Both the position numbers and the translations under genes were made by a program. Below are positions 1 to 11,751 of a DNA stretch of 64,000 nucleotides, one piece after another (position 1 is the stretch's first letter; each line of letters begins with the position of its first letter). The stretch is from NCBI GenBank assembly GCA_902728285.1, contig CACVBU010001197.1, forward strand, positions 9,140-73,139. Reading direction: 5' to 3'. The stretch is from Clytia hemisphaerica. Taxonomy: Eukaryota > Cnidaria > Hydrozoa > Leptothecata > Clytiidae. The notes under the pieces are model-generated. The model saw nothing but the letters and a program-made list of their open reading frames with translations. It ran no database searches and was not told the DNA's origin.

Positions 1-1028
1 CTAGTACATGAATATGATTCCGAACCATATCGAATATGGTGCTAATCGAATATGGTGCTAGCCTAGAGAATATAAAAAATCTGATGCGAATCAGATTTGT
101 TATTATTTTCTGCTTAGCACTCGCATCCGATAGGAATTAGAGATGCTAACTTGTTATGTTGATCGTTTCCAAGCTCCTCACAAAATGTTTAAACGCGGTC
201 AAGTCAAATCCCGTAATGCAAACCTTCCAGATGTTAAAATATGCCCGACCTTCAGAGCAAAGCGTGTCGTAGCATATTTCCACATCTGGTACCAGATAAG
301 GTGTTGTGCCGCCGTGGATTATGTGGTGCATTAAGGCTCTTACGACCCTGTCTCTATAGCGGCTTTATTAATTAGAGGGATTTTTAGAGTGTCTCTTATT
401 TTGCTAGCAACTTGCGAATTGAGGTGGAGTCTGGATCGCTTCGCAACCCTTATACAATACGGCTAGTTTTAAGTGAAGCAACCCCCGTCTCCCCTTTCCA
501 TCATTTCTTCTAATCGAATTACAAGAAAATCGATCTGCTGCCCTATAGTCACGACTGTCCCTATTTTCACGCTACCCTATAGTAATGGATGCGCTTGAAC
601 AACTGGTGGTTATGCTAAAATATAACAAACCTTTGTCATGCTGTCTAATTACAAAAACCTCCAATCACTACTTCTCCGCCATCTTGTTTCACTTTAAATG
701 CCGTGTTTTAAAATTCCTTAGCCGGAAAAGGTTTTCTCCAGGTTTTTTCAATCCCGGTATTAAACTACGAGGGCGGTTCCGCCCGCTTATTTTTCTTTCA
801 GCGTTGAGCCCTGGGGATACTTAACAATAAAAGAGATTTTAAGATTAATGTTGAAAAGCATATTTTTTCGATAAATTTAGGCAATACTCAACAAAAAAAA
901 TAAGGTGGTTTTAAACAAATCTTTGACAAATTGGCGTTTCTTTCTGTTCTAATATATGCAAATCACGTCGAAAAAAGAATATATTTCCGCCTTTACTTTC
1001 ACTTTCGCTTTCGTGTTATGCGATACCA
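1..1028. other. No gene recognised
   Basis: Segment 247-300 recurs inverted at ~3851-3906 (GTACCAGATGTGGAAA), so a repeat pair brackets the first 3.9 kb. Nothing else is supported. Confidence 0.4.
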
Positions 1029-1162
1029 ATTGGATGAATACCGCTCGCTAACAAATTCTGATTGGCTGTAAGTCTTTAGCTTCGGGATTTTGATTGGATC
1101 ATTTCCCGCGTCACGGTTGAATTTTGATTGGTTGAAAGTTTCTGAGCGTGAATTCTGATTGG
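1029..1162. repeat. Five ATTGG (CCAAT-box) motifs at ~32-bp spacing
   Basis: ATTGG starts at 1029, 1061, 1093, 1127 and 1158, each inside TYTGATTGGMTGAATAC-like context. This could be a degenerate minisatellite or a CCAAT-box promoter block; no gene start is recognised beside it. Confidence 0.5.
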
Positions 1163-4100
1163 ATGAATACCTGAAAAGTAAACAATAGTATGTAAGTATT
1201 TTGCTTATCAAAACCTAAAGAATTCCAGGGGGTTTTATTTACTTTGCATGACAATAATTAAGCCTACAAAACACCGAGAAATAAACCCAACATAGAACAG
1301 GTGTATTTTGTAATGTAGAATATGATAGCGTGAATCTTTTTGAAATTCTATGTCAGGATTTTTTCTCAATGCCTCGTAACTATGCCCGGGGTACTCGTTG
1401 CTAAGACCTTATGTTAAAAACGAAAGCGATTACGGCAAAAGGTAGCGATTTTCGTAATACCTCAAATATTGATACTTGACTGTACTGCACTTGCCTTGTC
1501 ACCACAATTTATGTAAATACAGTTAGGGAAACCATCCAGGATCCTGCCATTCTACAAGCCAGCAAAAACTAAATGACACTTGTAAACTTAAGTTTCTTAC
1601 CATTTTCCATCGAAAACAACCAAAAACATTGCTACTTCCCAAAGCCGGAGACCAAAACAAATTATCTTCCAAGATTATGGCGCCATTTTGGATCTATTGT
1701 TAAGGCCATCTAAAATGGTGGAAAGAGTTTTGGAAAGACAAAGGCGCTCGCTGCGTCGAGGGTGGTAACGCCAAAACGCCCAATATGATCTTCCAACAGA
1801 AGGCGAGTTAGTTGCCGCGCGAGTTACGTCATGCACTCCACCGCAGCGCATAACGAAGTGTGTTTAAATGAATATCATTAATTATAAGAATATCTTATGT
1901 GCTTACTTTCAGTAAACTTCGGGTGCCTCATTAAAGATGAAAAAGGTAAGAAGATAAAAAATGCGCTGGATAATTTTCATTGTAACAGTTTGATCAATCA
2001 TCACTGAAAGTTTGAAAAAGTTTTTCCGACGCAAAAGAAATTGTCAGCCAATTAAAAGCACAGTGTGCTTATACTTACTATGTTTGCTACATCGTCTAGG
2101 CTAAAAAAAGTGCGAAAAGACACGAACGCCATTTTTTATTGAGTGACGTTATGATTTTTTTGATTGCGGCCGCGTACAGGAACTCACCAAATGTTCCTAA
2201 CTGAAATATACAGGCAAAAATGCAGTTAGTTTATTCTGAAAGTTGAAAATACCATCCTGCTGCCAGAGAGAAAGTTTCCAATTCAGTCGAGTTGACAACC
2301 AAAACAGTCCAGAACATGCACCACATGGCGAGTTAAATTTCCTCAATAAAAATCGCATATTGATTAATCCTGACTAAAGGTTTTACACTATAGACAAGAG
2401 TTCCGCCTCGCTGCACAAATGCCTCGCTGCACAAATCGATCGATCGGGAGAGGCGTGGGCGTTATTAAGGGCGCGAAAAGGGCGTAAGTAGCCAAGGATC
2501 GGAGAAATGCCTTTTTAACTAATATTTCCCCTTATAGCGGGGAAATATTCAATAAGAGAAAAATTTCAAAAACTATCTACCAATAATAAACTGAGCATCT
2601 TGATGTTCTTATAAAGCTCGGAGACAGAGATGGAACAGCAATTAGCTGAAAAGACAATGCGGTACATATTCCAGCCGCGGCTTTCTTATACTATGCGTAA
2701 AATAAGAACCAATACTAACGGAGAGGATAATTTTCACAAGTTTAAGGTCTTTCTACATTGTAATATAATATTGAATTACTCGAATTTAATTACAGGGGGT
2801 CTTAATAAGGGCGGGGGGATGGATTTTTTTTCGATTAACAATTAGCGGGGTGAACGTCTATTCGGGAGACAAGAGTAACAAAGTTTTTGCTAGAAAAATA
2901 CTATTTAAATCCATGATTTAAAAAACCCACAACTTAAAGTCAAGAAAGTTGACTATACTGCTCCAGGGGCTTATTTCATCAACATTTTATGGGCGTTTTG
3001 AGAATTATTGTGTTTAAACGCAACCTTTGGAGCTAATCAAATTACTGTCAAATCATCTTAAAACCATTGTCGTCTCTTTAAAAATTCACTAACATTATAT
3101 ATTGCTTTACGCCTTGCTTTCATCAGAAGCGTGATTCACGCAGCAGTGTAGGATATCATATCTAATAAATGTACATAGGAAGACCATGAATGGCTTCTCT
3201 TTACATCAGATGGCCATTACGTAAATAATGCTAAATATTCTTTTAGATGACACACGTTTTTCAAGTAAATAGAAAGCAAAGACTTGTGTGTTAGCATTCA
3301 AATAAATGCCACAAAACCAGTTTTTTTTTAGGATAGATATTTCGAACAGGCAAAAGAGAATTCTGGACTGTAAAGTATACAACCGGAGTAAGTAGTAAGG
3401 AGTAGGTAGTAAGTATTAGGTAGTAAGCTTTTTGTATTTGCCGATTCTCAGCAAAATAATCAACACAGGAGTAACCCCGCCACACTACCTTAATATTAGT
3501 GACCACTGACCGATCTTAGCCAACATGGTCATGGAAACAAGTGCCACTAATACACGTCATAACAAGCGGACTCATCTTTCAGGCTACCATTATTTAATAA
3601 GTTTCCCGATTCCGAACTAAGATTTCTTTACCATTTTTCTAGCATAAAAAGACCAAGACTTTGGGTAGTTGAAAAATAAGCTTCAGAAAGTTAGGTAGTT
3701 TCGTGAAGTTAACACAAGATTTTCCGTACCTTTAGAAGCAAACCCTTTCCAATCCCATGCTGGCTATCCTGGGGAAAATAGCGGAAAGATTTCGGAAAAG
3801 TGACAATGTTAGTGCGGAAAACTTATACAAAACCACGGTGTAATTTTTACTTATCTAGTACCAGATGTGGAAATTTTCTACGACATGCTTATTTGTGCTG
3901 AAGGTCAGACACATTTTGGTCCGCTCCTTTAGAGCTTTAGCGTGGGCGGCCGCCAATACGCCATCGGAATATCAGATAAAAATTTTATGTCCTATTTTTT
4001 ATAGTCAGCGTTCGTTCGGAAAAAAGAAATCATTTACCTAGGCTAGGCAATTAAGAAATTAAAATCTAAAACCCATAAACTCTAAACCCTGTAGATTTCC

Positions 4101-5089
4101 AAATCTTTGGCTGTTTGGTTTGGGCAAAGTTGCAGGAGTTGAATGTCCTGTTGCAGCAGTTGAAGGTGACCAATAGCTTGAACCCTAATTTTGGTAACTC
4201 ATTTCGCAGAATTAATTTGATTTGTGTCTACCACGAAACGAAAATTAGTTTAGTTCCCACGAAGCAACACTCTAGTAAGCGCAATCTTAGCTAGAAAACT
4301 ATAAAATGGTATAAATTAAATATTTTGTGTCATGTCTGTCACGCTAAAATGGTACACCAGCTGAGATTTGCAGTTACCTAGGTTTGGCAGGCGATATCAC
4401 CCACCGGGATGCAATTGAAATTTTTCAATCTGCAGAACTAAACGAGAGTTCGGTTATTACCGTAAGTTGGTCTTATGTCGACATCTGTCTTCTAATTTCG
4501 AGAGATAGGAATAATAGGAAGGTTGGGATCACTGATGAACAAAAGATTTTTTTATCTCTTAACGTTAAGCAAAGAGACTTTGTTTCGATCAGCGATTCCG
4601 ACTTACCTATCATTCCAATCTCCAAAAAAGGTAGCCTGGATATCCAGACTGTAAACTATTTCACAGTCTAGTTTTTTATATTTTATGTTCTGGTTTACCA
4701 ATGATATAGTATAGCCCGAAGGGCTAGATAAGCGGTTTTGGTCAAAAAGTGAAGCTCGTCTTTGGAAGGATTTCCTACCAGAGTCACGTGACATTAAGAA
4801 TTTCAGCGATTGACCAATCAGAAGCTTCGCGGGTTTTGGAAAACAATAGCAACAATATTTTTTCCGATATTCACTTTTTTTTGCTGAAGAAAGCTTAAGC
4901 CAATCTCAAGATATCGGCCAAAAACTGATTTTGACGTTATGAAATGAAAATACAATATATTTGGACCAAGAGATATACATTAGAATAAATATAAATATTA
5001 TTAGACTAAATTAGTTAAAAACGAATAATAGAAAACAAACAAATCAAGTATAACAAAACAATCCGCATCGAAAGGATGGTTGCATAACC
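1163..5089. other. No gene recognised
   Basis: AT-rich DNA with short unrelated ORFs, an AGTAGGTAGTAAG simple repeat at ~3385-3428 and the isolated exon-like segment at 4382-4461. Confidence 0.4.
4382..4461 (+). other. Isolated exon-like ORF segment
   Basis: An 80-bp open stretch between acceptor ttacctag and a strong donor gtaagt. It encodes LAGDITHRDAIEIFQSAELN then ESSVIT. The pattern G-x-x-TH-x-x-A-I-E-x-x-x-x-A loosely recalls the second half of a PDZ domain. No partner exon was found, so it may be a chance ORF or a relic. Confidence 0.18.
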
Positions 5090-5320
5090 TTGCGGTCACG
5101 CCGGGCGCAAAAAAATTCAAATTTTTTTAATGATGCCCCCCCAGCGGCACCCCTAATCACGCCACCACGCAAAAAAAATTTTTCCATCACGCATCACGAA
5201 AATCGCTAAAATTTGTCATCACGCAAAAAATAGCGAAAAATAGCCTAAATCACGCATCACACCTCAAATTTTTGCCCTATCACGCATCACGCCAAAATCT
5301 TAGTCACGCCATCACGCAAA
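5090..5320 (+). repeat. Dispersed TCACGC motif array
   Basis: CATCACGC/TCACGCATCACG recurs about twelve times between A-runs. No flanking inverted repeat was found. Confidence 0.6.
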
Positions 5321-5815
5321 AAAAAAAGTCCCAATCAGGTTTGAGACTTGCCTTGACTCACCTGAGTCGTGTACTTAGCTCCAATTCTTTTGAAGATTGA
5401 GTGTTTTTTCTTTCACTTTTTTCTTCATATTTATATTTTTTGAGCTTCGACTGAAGTGCTGAAGGAAAAGTTTTGATAAATTTATAGACCAGATATCTTA
5501 TTAAAGCAAAAGTCAAAAATAAATTTACAGACTGTACAAAATGCGCGCATCAGATTGTTTTTGGTCAGCCTAAGCTGAGCATTCAAATAGGTAAAATTCG
5601 GTTCTCTTCTTCCACCAGTTTCTCTAATCGGGAAACCACACAGATATCTGTAAAGCCCGATATGAAGTTAGATCACCGCCAAAATTCGATCCTTGAAGTC
5701 GTCCTGTCGTACTAGAAGTTGTCCCGTCGCAATTTTCGGTAGTCGAACCATCCCTAGGCTGCTGGCATCCACTAACGGATTCGTGCTCCTTATAGAGGAT
5801 GCTTAATAAGCGATA

Positions 5816-5998
5816 CAGTGGAACCTCTAATTAGCGGACACCATCGGGGAAAGGAGTTAGTGTCCACTAATTAGAAGTGTCCGCCTTTTAGAAACTTTTT
5901 TATGAGGATTTGACTAGGAAACGGCCGGGGAAAATGAAATTGTCCGCTAATCAGAGGAGTCCGCCTTTTAGAGTGTCCATTAATTAGAGGTTTTACTG
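5816..5998. mobile_element. pogo/Tigger-like MITE
   Basis: TA-CAGTGGAACCTCTAATTAGC ... AATTAGAGGTTTTACTG-TA. Starts with CAGT, sits in TA, 183 bp; TAATTAGMRGTGTCCGCC motifs recur inside. A longer relative is at 59449-60099. Confidence 0.75.
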
Positions 5999-6159
5999 TA
6001 TTTCCTTTATCCAGAGATTTGCCGCCTTTAGCCGATATACGGCTAAAGACATTTTTAGCTGGCGAGTGTCTACAAATATAACATTACGTAATGTTTACAT
6101 TTTCTTTGAGGCACCGTATCATAGATTGGAAAATATATTTGGATTTCGAAAACAAAATA

Positions 6160-6311
6160 CACGCTTTTTCTTTTATAAGAATAACTTCTATAAGAATATC
6201 AGGGTGAGATTTCAGGTTTAAAACAATAGGCCTATTGTTTAGAACAATAGAAAAATAAGAATAATGCTCACCCTCAACCAAAGTACACTATTCTTATAAA
6301 AAAAAAGCGTG
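6160..6311. mobile_element. TA-flanked MITE, CACGCTTTTT family, copy 1
   Basis: TA-CACGCTTTTTCTTTTATAAG ... AAAAAAAGCGTG-TA. Subterminal AGGGTGAG/CTCACCCT pairs also face each other. Copy 2 is at 45594-45827. Confidence 0.65.
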
Positions 6312-6598
6312 TAGGCGGAAGGAAGTTTGCTTCTTTTTCTTCCTCCTTTCTTGTTTAATGTGGAGATTTTGTAAAAGACTAGAAATTAAATTTATTGAAT
6401 TTAAGTGCCCTGATGTATCTTCTGTGTGCACCAACAAAATTTTGCTTCATAAAACTACATTTTGATGCTTGAATTTGGACTTGTATGAGTGTATATTTTT
6501 TTACCACACTGGATTCTTTGATCACTTTGGCTCCAGATAATTGTTTTGTCAGTTCTACAGATATGTTGCAGATTATTTCAAGGTATTTTAGTTATGTA

Positions 6599-7403
6599 CC
6601 GGGTGCACCAAAAAAAAGTATACAGGTTTGTCGAGATATTGTGACCTTCAGGATTTAAATTTTTTGTCATTGCTCTAACTTGAATTTTGAACTATCATAC
6701 ATTAGGTTTGAAAGAGTAGTTGGAAAGTTATTTAAAAAAAACTGACTTTTTTTAAAGCTCGAAATCTCAAAAAATCATCAAAAACAGCGAGCAAACTTTT
6801 CTCTTGACACTTATCTTCTTTCCACATAAAAATACCAAAAAAATGCAACTATGTTCATCAAAACTCATTACAGAATTTAAAAATATGGTAAAGCAAGCTA
6901 TTCCCATGTGGGATAATATTTTTGGAAAAGCTGACAAAACGTTTTGGAAATCTCCAAGAGAGGTTTTGATGTTATGTGTGTGCTATGTGAGAAAACTTTT
7001 TAAAAAATATATCACCATTCCTCGACTAGTTGATCAAAAAACTTGGGTCTGCATCGAGTTTGCTCGTGTTGGAAATGTTCAGGACTGGCAAATAAAATGG
7101 AGAAACTGTTGGCAAAATATAAATAAGAAAAAAACAAAACAAAAACAATAAAATTGTGTTTTTGCCATTTTGTCTTATTTCTAGCGTGATTGCCGTTTTT
7201 AATGATTTTTTGAAATTTCGACATGGAAAAAAAGTCAGTTTTTTAAAAATAACTTTCGAACTACTTTTTCAAATTAATGTATGATAGCTCAAAATTCAAG
7301 TTAGAGCATCTTCTTTACGGTAAAAAAAGAATTAACAAAAAATTTAAATCATGAAGCTCACAATATCTCGACAAACCTGTATACTTTTTTTTGGTGGACC
7401 CGG
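6599..7403. mobile_element. Tc1/mariner-like element with ~200-bp terminal inverted repeats, TA-flanked
   Basis: Ends CCGGGTGCACCAAAAAAAAG and its near-exact reverse complement lie inside TA dinucleotides (6597-6598, 7404-7405). Similarity between arms extends to ~6795 and from ~7190. The 115-codon ORF at 6804-7151 in the centre is lysine-rich with no recognised transposase motif. Single related ends occur near 28208, 32945 and 57161. Confidence 0.7.
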
Positions 7404-7717
7404 TATATACAGTACATTTTGGGGGTTATATTCAATATTTCTGACATTACTTCTTTATGATTCTACAAAAGGGAGTGTTGTTGTTCCCTTGTTAAATGCT
7501 TCAGCTTTGGCATTTCACTTTTCGATACTGTGTGGCCTTTGTGTTTATCTTTTTCATGTACTTAGCTTCAATCCTTTTGAAGAGATTGGAGTGTTTTTGG
7601 TTGTTTTCTTTCACTTTTTTGTTCATATTTGTATTTTTGAACTTCGACCGAAGAGCTGAAGGAAAAGTTTTGATAAATTTACAGACCAGGTATATATCTT
7701 ATAAAAGGAGGCTCGGA

Positions 7718-7945
7718 AAACACGAGTTAAAAAACACGAGTTAAAACACGAGTTACAAAAAACACGAGTTATGTTAAATGTCTGAAATGTGACGTCATCA
7801 ATGGGAAATTATGACGTCACAAGTAGTTAATTAACTCGTCAATTTATGGTGCACCATAATCTTACGAGTTAATTAACGCGTCAATTTATGGTGCACCTTA
7901 ATCTTACGAGTTAATTAACTCGTCAATTTATGGTGCACCTTAAAT
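7718..7945 (+). repeat. AACACGAGTTA motifs followed by three 42-bp tandem units
   Basis: Four to five AACACGAGTTA motifs at 7718-7774, then a 42-bp unit (GTTAATTAACTCGTCAATTT, TGGTGCACC...) starting at 7826, 7868 and 7910. The same unit appears inverted just right of the fold-back (~8677-8690). Confidence 0.7.
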
Positions 7946-7947
7946 TA

Positions 7948-8675
7948 GTCGCGCGGCTGAGGTCGAAAAAAGTGGCTAGAAAATGATTTTCGTGATACAC
8001 CTCTTAGATTCCACTTTTTTCGATGGAAACTCTCGAATTAGTATATGTAGATTCCAAAATCAAAAAGTTTCCACGATATTATCGTGCAAGTAACGAGTAA
8101 TTGGCGATTTTTTTGCGTTTCCAGGCAAAATTGCAAGGCCTGGAAATTCATGATTTTTGGGGGGTCTTCAAATTAAAAAAGACCTATATCACATGATAGA
8201 GCTCTTCAAACTGAGCAAAAAAGTGTATTACACCAAAGTCCCAACTTCTCTAGATCAAAAGTTATGGGCCTATTTGTGGTCAAAAAGGTGTTTAATTTTG
8301 CATAAATTAATGCAGATTGTGGGGAAATTCCCTGTTTTCCATCAGTTTTTTACCACAAATAGGCCAATAAATTTTGATCTAGAGAAGTTGGGACTTTGGT
8401 GTAATACACTTTTTTGCTCAGTTTGAAGAGCTCTATCATGTGATATAGGTCTTTTTTTAATTTGAAGACCCCCCAAAAATCATGAATTTCCAGGCCTTGC
8501 AATTTTGCCTGGAAACGCAAAAAAATCGCCAATTACTCGTTACTTGCACGATAATATCGTGGAAACTTTTTGATTTTGTAATCTACACATACTAATTCGC
8601 GAGTTTCCGTTGTATTTTTTGGAATCTGAAATATGTATCACGAAATGAAACGTTTTTCGACCTCAGCCGCGCGAC
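7948..8675. mobile_element. Fold-back (palindromic) element, ~340-bp arms
   Basis: GTCGCGCGGCTGAGGTCGAA at 7948 is matched in reverse complement up to 8675, with TA on each side. The arms are about 330-340 bp with few mismatches around a ~70-base centre (~8280-8350). Transcription would give a long hairpin RNA. Confidence 0.75.
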
Positions 8676-8794
8676 TAAATTGACGAGTTAAATTTTCATG
8701 AAACCAAGCTGGTCAAAAATTCTAAAATTCAGATTAAAATAGGCATACATTCAATATATTATTCAGTGCCATAGCAACTGGGGGGGGGGGCAAG

Positions 8795-9168
8795 GGGGGC
8801 TATCCATAGCTGTCAACTTCGCCTCACAAAAATGCGGGAGAGCTCCAAGTCGGAAAAATTTTCCCCGATAATCCGATTTTTCAAAATCGGAAAATCGGAA
8901 AATCGGGGAAATTTTCTCGTAAAATCCGATTTTATTGGAAATTTTTTTTCGGGAAATTGGGGAATTTTTCGTTCCGATCTTTCAAAATCCAGAAATTTCG
9001 CCATTTGGTTTTTCCAAAATCGGAAAATTTTTGGAAATGCGGGAGATGCGGGAGAAAATCCCAAAAATGCGGGAGATTTGGCAGAATTTTCTTCACGCGG
9101 GAGAAATCGTTGACATGCGGGAGTCTCCCGCTCAATGCGGGAGAGTTGACAGCTATGGATACCCCCCC
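8795..9168. mobile_element. Inverted-repeat element with iterated ATGCGGGAGA
   Basis: TATCCATAGCTGTCAACT at 8801 faces its complement at ~9143-9161, outside which are G/C runs. Inside, (A)ATGCGGGAGA recurs about seven times (8832, then 9036-9143), and CGGAAAATY motifs fill 8850-9030. Overlapping ORFs here are shadows of this low-complexity DNA. Confidence 0.6.
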
Positions 9169-9636
9169 CAATATTTTCGGCCCAGAAGCACTTTCCGAAA
9201 TCCCCTTTCCTAGAGCGATTGTGCTTGCGCTCACTTCGATAAAGGCGTAAGAGCCGATCTACATGGCGTGGATAAATTCTGCAACAAAAATAGGCTAACC
9301 CACCATTTGCTAGTGAACATACAGCTTTCTGTTACATGAAAACATGAAAAAGAAGAAACAGACAGAAAGGAGGCGAGTTCATTTTCCAAGAAAACATGGT
9401 TGGTCATATTATTGGTACATGCAAACTTGTTTATGGACTTTGGTGCAGTTTTTGAATGTTTTGAATAGTTTTAGATCTTGTATGTACAGTAAGGCTGCTT
9501 TTTACAGAAGCAGCCAGAGGAGAGATTTTTTAGAAATATGTGTTCTTATGACTTATCTTCTCAGGGCTCAGGCTGCCTGGCTGCGCTAGGTACCAGTCAT
9601 GTCAGGCTCAGGCTCAGGGCCTCCTTGGTCCAGACG

Positions 9637-9870
9637 TCCTCGCTCGATAGGATCGATCATCGGAATGGCTCGATAACAGATCGATATGTGATCGATGGAT
9701 TACTTAACGATCCGGATAGGAGATCGATAGAGGATCGATACTCAAGATTTTTTTAAACTTATGATTAGTTAATCGATTATATTTATCGATCTATCATCGA
9801 TCTTTTATCGATCTTATCGATCCTATCGACTCATACTCAATTTACAATCGATAACAAATCGATTAACGAT
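9637..9870. repeat. ATCGAT-rich cluster
   Basis: About fifteen ATCGAT or near matches (TATCGAT, GATCGATA) lie within 230 bp. A second, smaller cluster is at 20688-20850. Could be a simple repeat or a binding-site cluster. Confidence 0.5.
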
Positions 9871-10028
9871 GCCGTGGTTGGATTTAGTTGGAATGTATGC
9901 AAAATATATGCAAGTTTACACAAAGATTAAAAAGACAACAAAGCATCTTATAAATAAATATTATAATCATTAGAACAATAAAAGATGGAATTTCTTAATC
10001 CAAAAGGAAATATTTACAGAACAACAAA

Positions 10029-11492
10029 CAGTATAGACCTAACTCGTCATACAAAAATTACGGGAAACGCATATTTGGACTTTGAACCCTATGCTGCACT
10101 CAAGCACTTGAGCCAAAATCCCGCAAAGGCGGGACAAAAATCAGTTTTTCGAAGTTTGCAAAAAAACGCCACATCTAGAAGATCTTTCAAATTCAGTATG
10201 TGAACAGGGCAGTAAAAAATACAACTTTTCTATTTTTCCTTTTTTTTGCAAAAGTTCTAGGAATGAAAATAAAGGGATAATGATAATTGAATACTATCCA
10301 TTGATGATCCGCGGCACTATCGTAAAGCTAGAATCGCTTCGCGTACTCTTCGCTTGAGAAAATGATTGACAGATTGAAGTGACAGGAGTTCGCGGAGCGT
10401 ACTCGACTCAATCCTCGGACCGTGCTAAAAATCAGTGTAGCTGGAACCTCGATATTCCAGGATTAGAAAAAGCTATACCTGTTATCTTTTTTCTTTAATT
10501 TAAAGAATCAACAAGCCATCAACATCGATAAATTACACACATTCCCTCAGAAACTTTTAAAATTATCTGCCATTATGACTTTCTTGAAGCCGTTCCAAAA
10601 TTAACCAATCGGGTTAGGTATCGGAATTCCTATGGGAGTTCTTTTCCGAGATTTGTAAAATAGCTAAGTCAGCAAAAAAACTTTTCCTGGGGGTTTGAGG
10701 AATAAACAGAACTGTTATCATTCGTTTTTTATTTAACCGTATATTTAAATTTGCGCTCAAAAATACTTTAATAAATAAGTTAATAATATTCAAATGTACT
10801 ATTTTTATCTCTCAGAAAATAAACACTTACAGAACGACATAGTTTATCATTTGAACTACCCCCGTGTTTGGACCATTCCATCGTGGGCGCAAAATAGGGC
10901 GAAAACTAAGTAATTCACCCTCAGTGCAAGATTGCCGCCTCATCTTTATTCGCCCGCACGAAAACGAGCTAGTCATTTTTTTCTCACGCGCTCAAGGGGA
11001 AAAGGAAAGTGATTGATATTCTTTGAAGAAAAAACGTCAGAGACAAACCCAAAGACCAAAAGATGTATTTTGTTGTTGAGAATCGATCCTGTGAAGATGA
11101 AAAAATTTCTGCTATGCGTTTTTTTCGGAACGCTGAAAAACTCTAATTTCGATCTTCCTTAAAGGTAAAGAGGTTGCGAGATTTGGGCTAGCGAGGCAAA
11201 AATCGCTAAAAAACTGGTAAAATCGTAATCCTCAAAAATCGAAGTTCCAGCTTCACTGAAAATGGTAGACTGAGCTGTGATAGATCATTTCGATGGAAGT
11301 TGTTGGAATGTTAACAAGGTTCTTGACAGAAAATCGTTTGTTTCATTGTCAGATGACAGTGCCGTTATTAATTTTTTTAGATCTGACAAATTGATGTTTG
11401 TAAGTGCACTTTCTAGTTTTGATTCCCATTGAAGAATCATGTTCTGGTTTTCATGCTATTAGATGCTGGTTTAGAGCTTTAGGTCTACACTG
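10029..11492. mobile_element. pogo-like family P element, copy 1 (split by 10433-11258)
   Basis: Ends CAGTATAGACCTAA at 10029 and TTAGGTCTACACTG at 11479-11492. Apart from the nested insert it is the reverse complement of copy 2 (14278-16023), e.g. GAAGAATCATGTTCTGGTTT and CATCTAGAAGATCTTTCAAA. About 640 bp without insert. Confidence 0.7.
10433..11258. mobile_element. pogo-like element nested in family P copy 1
   Basis: CAGTGTAGCTGGAACCTCGA at the left and the complement of CAGTGAAGCTGGAACTTCGA at the right. Copy 2 of family P lacks this sequence between CTCAATCCTC and GGTAGAC, so it serves as an empty-site reference. Confidence 0.65.
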
Positions 11493-11751
11493 CAGGAGAA
11501 TAATTTGCCGTCAACCGAATAAGGATTATTTTTTACCTTCGCGGGTGATTATTCAGTTTGAGTTTCTGTCTAATGTTATGGTCTTTTGAAGTGCTTGTTC
11601 TAAGAGATGAGTGAATATAATTGTTTTTAGTTTTCAAGAGAAGCAAATTTAATCTTTCTTCTACAAGATTACACTTTAATATAATGCCAATTATGCATGT
11701 AAGTTTTTAATTCATACTTTCTTTTTGCATCATGTTTTGCATACTTTCTAA

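Noticed and set aside
6804-7151. 115-codon ORF as a mariner transposase
   Set aside because: No DDE/D signature or helix-turn-helix could be recognised; kept only as unassigned content of the 6599-7403 element.
8813-9250. Five overlapping 80-100-codon ORFs on both strands
   Set aside because: They are open only because the inverted-repeat element is built from short TCG/GGA motifs; no domain, no agreement between frames.
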